The translations under genes and the position numbers were made by a program. This document shows, in pieces, positions 4,826-5,861 of a DNA stretch of 5,861 nt. Origin of the DNA: Candidatus Methanomethylophilaceae archaeon (GTDB lineage Archaea > Thermoplasmatota > Thermoplasmata > Methanomassiliicoccales > Methanomethylophilaceae); NCBI GenBank assembly GCA_016296195.1, contig JAEDJU010000083.1, positions 1 through 5,861 of the forward strand, in the 5' to 3' direction. Position 1 is the first letter of the stretch; each line of letters opens with the position of its first letter. The notes below the pieces were generated by a model. The model saw only the letters and a program-made list of their open reading frames with translations. It was not told the DNA's origin and searched no databases.

Positions 4826-5038
4826 ATGGTTGACACTGACAGCATCCCCTCAGAGGTTGTCGAGATCATCGGCAGGACCGGGATGACCGGAGAGGCTACC
4901 CAGGTCAAGGTCCGTGTCCTCGATGGCCGTGACAAGGGAAGGATCATCACAAGGAACATCATGGGTCCTGTTAGAATGGGCGACATCCTCATGCTGAGGG
5001 AGACGTCCAGAGAAGCCAGGAAACTGGGCATGAGGTGA
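4826..5038 (+). CDS. rps28e: Ribosomal protein S28e
   Basis: A 70-residue protein of the small subunit found in archaea and eukaryotes but not in bacteria. The OB-fold-like body (residues 10-45) contains [22 protein letters not shown], and the C-terminal signature [23 protein letters not shown] (43-65) closely follows the family pattern RNVKGPVREGDIL-x-L-x-E-[ST]-E-REAR. It binds near the mRNA exit and platform region of the 30S subunit. It lies 10 bases after L7Ae, with its ribosome binding site formed by the end of that gene, so the two are cotranslated. Confidence 0.96.
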   Translation: MVDTDSIPSEVVEIIGRTGMTGEATQVKVRVLDGRDKGRIITRNIMGPVRMGDILMLRETSREARKLGMR

Positions 5039-5039
5039 T
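5031..5039 (+). promoter_or_regulatory. Shine-Dalgarno site for L24e inside the end of S28e
   Basis: TGAGGTGAT is a nine-base match to the archaeal anti-Shine-Dalgarno sequence and includes the S28e stop codon (5036-5038). It places translation at ATG 5044 (7 bases from GAGGT) and excludes the in-frame GTG at 5035, which is part of the site. Confidence 0.75.
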
Positions 5040-5043
5040 TCCA

Positions 5044-5265
5044 ATGGTCGACACTACTAGGAAGTGCTCCTTCTGCGGCGCATCCATCGAGCCCGGAACC
5101 GGTAAGATGTACGTCAAGAAGGACGGAACCATCCTGTTCTTCGACGCCAACAAGTGCTACAAGAACATGATCGAGCTCAAGAGGGTCCCCAGGACAACCG
5201 AGTGGACCGAGAAGGCAGCCACCGAGAAGGCAGCCAGGCTCAAGGCAGCAGAGAAGAAGGAGTGA
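5044..5265 (+). CDS. rpl24e: Ribosomal protein L24e
   Basis: A 73-residue large-subunit protein of archaea and eukaryotes. The N-terminal zinc-ribbon region reads C8-S-F-C11-G-x-x-I-E-P-G-T-G-x-M-Y-V, then LFFDANKC38, followed by the family segment RVPRTTEWT (residues 47-55) and an Ala/Lys/Glu-rich tail (56-73) that is probably helical. In most archaeal homologues the second half of the zinc site is C-x3-C (as in FCSSKC); here the first of these is D34, leaving three Cys and one Asp. The Asp might still bind zinc, or the site may be degenerating as in eukaryotic L24. The start at ATG 5044 is set by the Shine-Dalgarno site and family length. Confidence 0.94.
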   Translation: MVDTTRKCSFCGASIEPGTGKMYVKKDGTILFFDANKCYKNMIELKRVPRTTEWTEKAATEKAARLKAAEKKE

Positions 5266-5268
5266 GGT
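5263..5268 (+). promoter_or_regulatory. Shine-Dalgarno site for ndk overlapping the L24e stop
   Basis: TGAGGT contains the L24e stop. The gap from GAGGT is 4 bases to ATG 5273 and 10 bases to ATG 5279, so it does not decide the start, unlike the 7-base gaps of the neighbouring genes. Confidence 0.55.
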
Positions 5269-5272
5269 TTCC

Positions 5273-5728
5273 ATGGCAATGGAGCAGACCTACCTCATGA
5301 TCAAACCCGACGGAGTCCAGCGCGGACTCTGCGGTGAGATCCTCTCCCGCTTCGAGAAGAAAGGACTCAAGATCGTCGCTATGAAGCTCATGGTCATCCC
5401 CAAGGAGACCGCTGAGAACCACTACGGCGAGCACAAGGAGAGGCCCTTCTTCCCCTCACTGATCTCCTACATCACCTCCGGACCCGTCCTCGCGATGGTC
5501 CTCGAGGGTGAGAACGCGGTCTCCGTGTGCAGGAACATGATGGGAAAGACCAACCCCTCCGAGTCCGCTCCCGGAACCATCCGCGGCGACTACGCGATGG
5601 TCACCGGACTCAACATCATCCACGGATCGGACTCCCCCGAGTCCGCCAAGAGGGAGATCTCCATCTTCTTCAAGCCCGAGGAACTCGTCACCTACGACAG
5701 GACCTCTGACAAGTGGATCTACGAGTGA
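5273..5728 (+). CDS. ndk: Nucleoside diphosphate kinase
   Basis: A 151-residue enzyme that transfers the gamma-phosphate from ATP to other nucleoside diphosphates through a phosphohistidine, maintaining NTP and dNTP pools in the cytoplasm. Key elements are [12 protein letters not shown] (residues 7-18, K11 active-site lysine), [23 protein letters not shown] (57-79), GTIRGDYA (101-108, nucleotide binding) and [16 protein letters not shown] (114-129), with H117 the phosphorylated histidine. Length is standard. The start could be ATG 5273 or ATG 5279 (MEQTY...), giving 151 or 149 residues; both fit the family. It lies 7 bases after L24e in the conserved cluster. The stop TGA is followed directly by TAG, forming a tandem stop. 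An oligo-T tract lies 26 bases further on. Confidence 0.97.
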   Translation: MAMEQTYLMIKPDGVQRGLCGEILSRFEKKGLKIVAMKLMVIPKETAENHYGEHKERPFFPSLISYITSGPVLAMVLEGENAVSVCRNMMGKTNPSESAPGTIRGDYAMVTGLNIIHGSDSPESAKREISIFFKPEELVTYDRTSDKWIYE

Positions 5729-5754
5729 TAGCAAACTACTTTTCACCAAACCCC

Positions 5755-5760
5755 TTTTTT
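5755..5760 (+). terminator. Oligo-T tract after ndk
   Basis: Six consecutive T follow AAACCCC, 26 bases after the ndk stop, with no strong hairpin before it. Oligo-T on the non-template strand is enough to cause intrinsic termination by archaeal RNA polymerase. Partial read-through into aIF5B is possible, since no clear promoter is visible in the short gap. Confidence 0.5.
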
Positions 5761-5770
5761 ACATACCGTT

Positions 5771-5778
5771 AGGTGGTG
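5771..5778 (+). promoter_or_regulatory. Shine-Dalgarno site for aIF5B
   Basis: AGGTGGTG, with the GGT 7 bases before ATG 5782, matches the spacing of the other ribosome binding sites in the window and supports that start. Confidence 0.6.
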
Positions 5779-5781
5779 CTC

Positions 5782-5861
5782 ATGGCGATCAGGCAACCCG
5801 TTGTAAGCGTACTTGGACACGTTGATCATGGAAAGACGAAACTTCTGGACCGTATCAGGGG
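5782..5861 (+). CDS. infB: Translation initiation factor aIF5B (IF-2 homologue), 3' truncated by the window
   Basis: Only the first 26 codons and two further bases are present. MAIRQPVVSVLGHVDHGKT matches the N-terminus of archaeal aIF5B, whose GTPase domain begins directly without the long N-terminal extension of bacterial IF-2 or eukaryotic eIF5B. GHVDHGKT (residues 12-19) is the G1/P-loop. It promotes subunit joining with GTP hydrolysis. The residue after the P-loop Thr is Lys (K20), where the family usually has Thr or Ser. The position after ndk is the known archaeal order. It is separated from ndk by an oligo-T tract but has a good ribosome binding site. Confidence 0.93.
   Translation, partial: MAIRQPVVSVLGHVDHGKTKLLDRIR

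Noticed and set aside
4489..5274. 261-codon minus-strand frame across the ribosomal genes
   Set aside because: It spans three conserved ribosomal genes antisense, and its Leu/Gly/Asp-rich composition reflects codon bias on the opposite strand.

Overview
The window is archaeal. Its right end carries the cluster L7Ae - S28e - L24e - nucleoside diphosphate kinase - aIF5B, which is characteristic of Euryarchaeota, and several genes are preceded by GAGGT-type Shine-Dalgarno sites or archaeal TATA-like boxes. The moderately high GC content, the preference for AGG, GGA and ATC codons, the near-exclusive use of TGA as stop, and one amber codon that looks translated all fit the order Methanomassiliicoccales (Thermoplasmata-related methylotrophic methanogens). 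That placement is an inference, not proven by the window.

Left end (1-735): a continuous reading frame interrupted only by one TAG codon. The first part is the C-terminal half of a GmhA-like SIS sugar-phosphate isomerase. The second part is a complete GmhB-like HAD phosphatase whose catalytic Asp lies five codons after the TAG. No usable start codon exists between the TAG and the catalytic motif. The best explanation is a bifunctional isomerase/phosphatase fusion in which TAG is read through, most likely as pyrrolysine. This is the most interesting feature of the window.

Branched-chain amino acid block (752-2164): a TATA-like box, a perfect 18-bp palindrome between it and the expected transcription start, a short ACT-domain protein resembling the regulatory subunit of acetolactate synthase, and a branched-chain amino acid aminotransferase (ilvE). 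A hairpin with a T-rich tail follows.

Cell-surface and membrane block (2182-4366): a perfect 16-bp palindrome and an inverted repeat precede a dolichol-phosphate-mannose-synthase-like glycosyltransferase. Then come a TATA-like box placed for leaderless transcription and two translationally coupled genes for multi-pass membrane proteins; the second resembles the YjdF/DUF2238 group.

Translation block (4362-5861): L7Ae with a kink-turn-like leader that may mediate autoregulation, then rps28e, rpl24e and ndk, tightly packed with each Shine-Dalgarno site overlapping the preceding stop codon. An oligo-T tract follows, and then the first 26 codons of aIF5B, cut by the window end. All genes are on the + strand, and no stretch of more than 300 bases lacks a gene. 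I saw no tRNA, rRNA, CRISPR array or mobile element.
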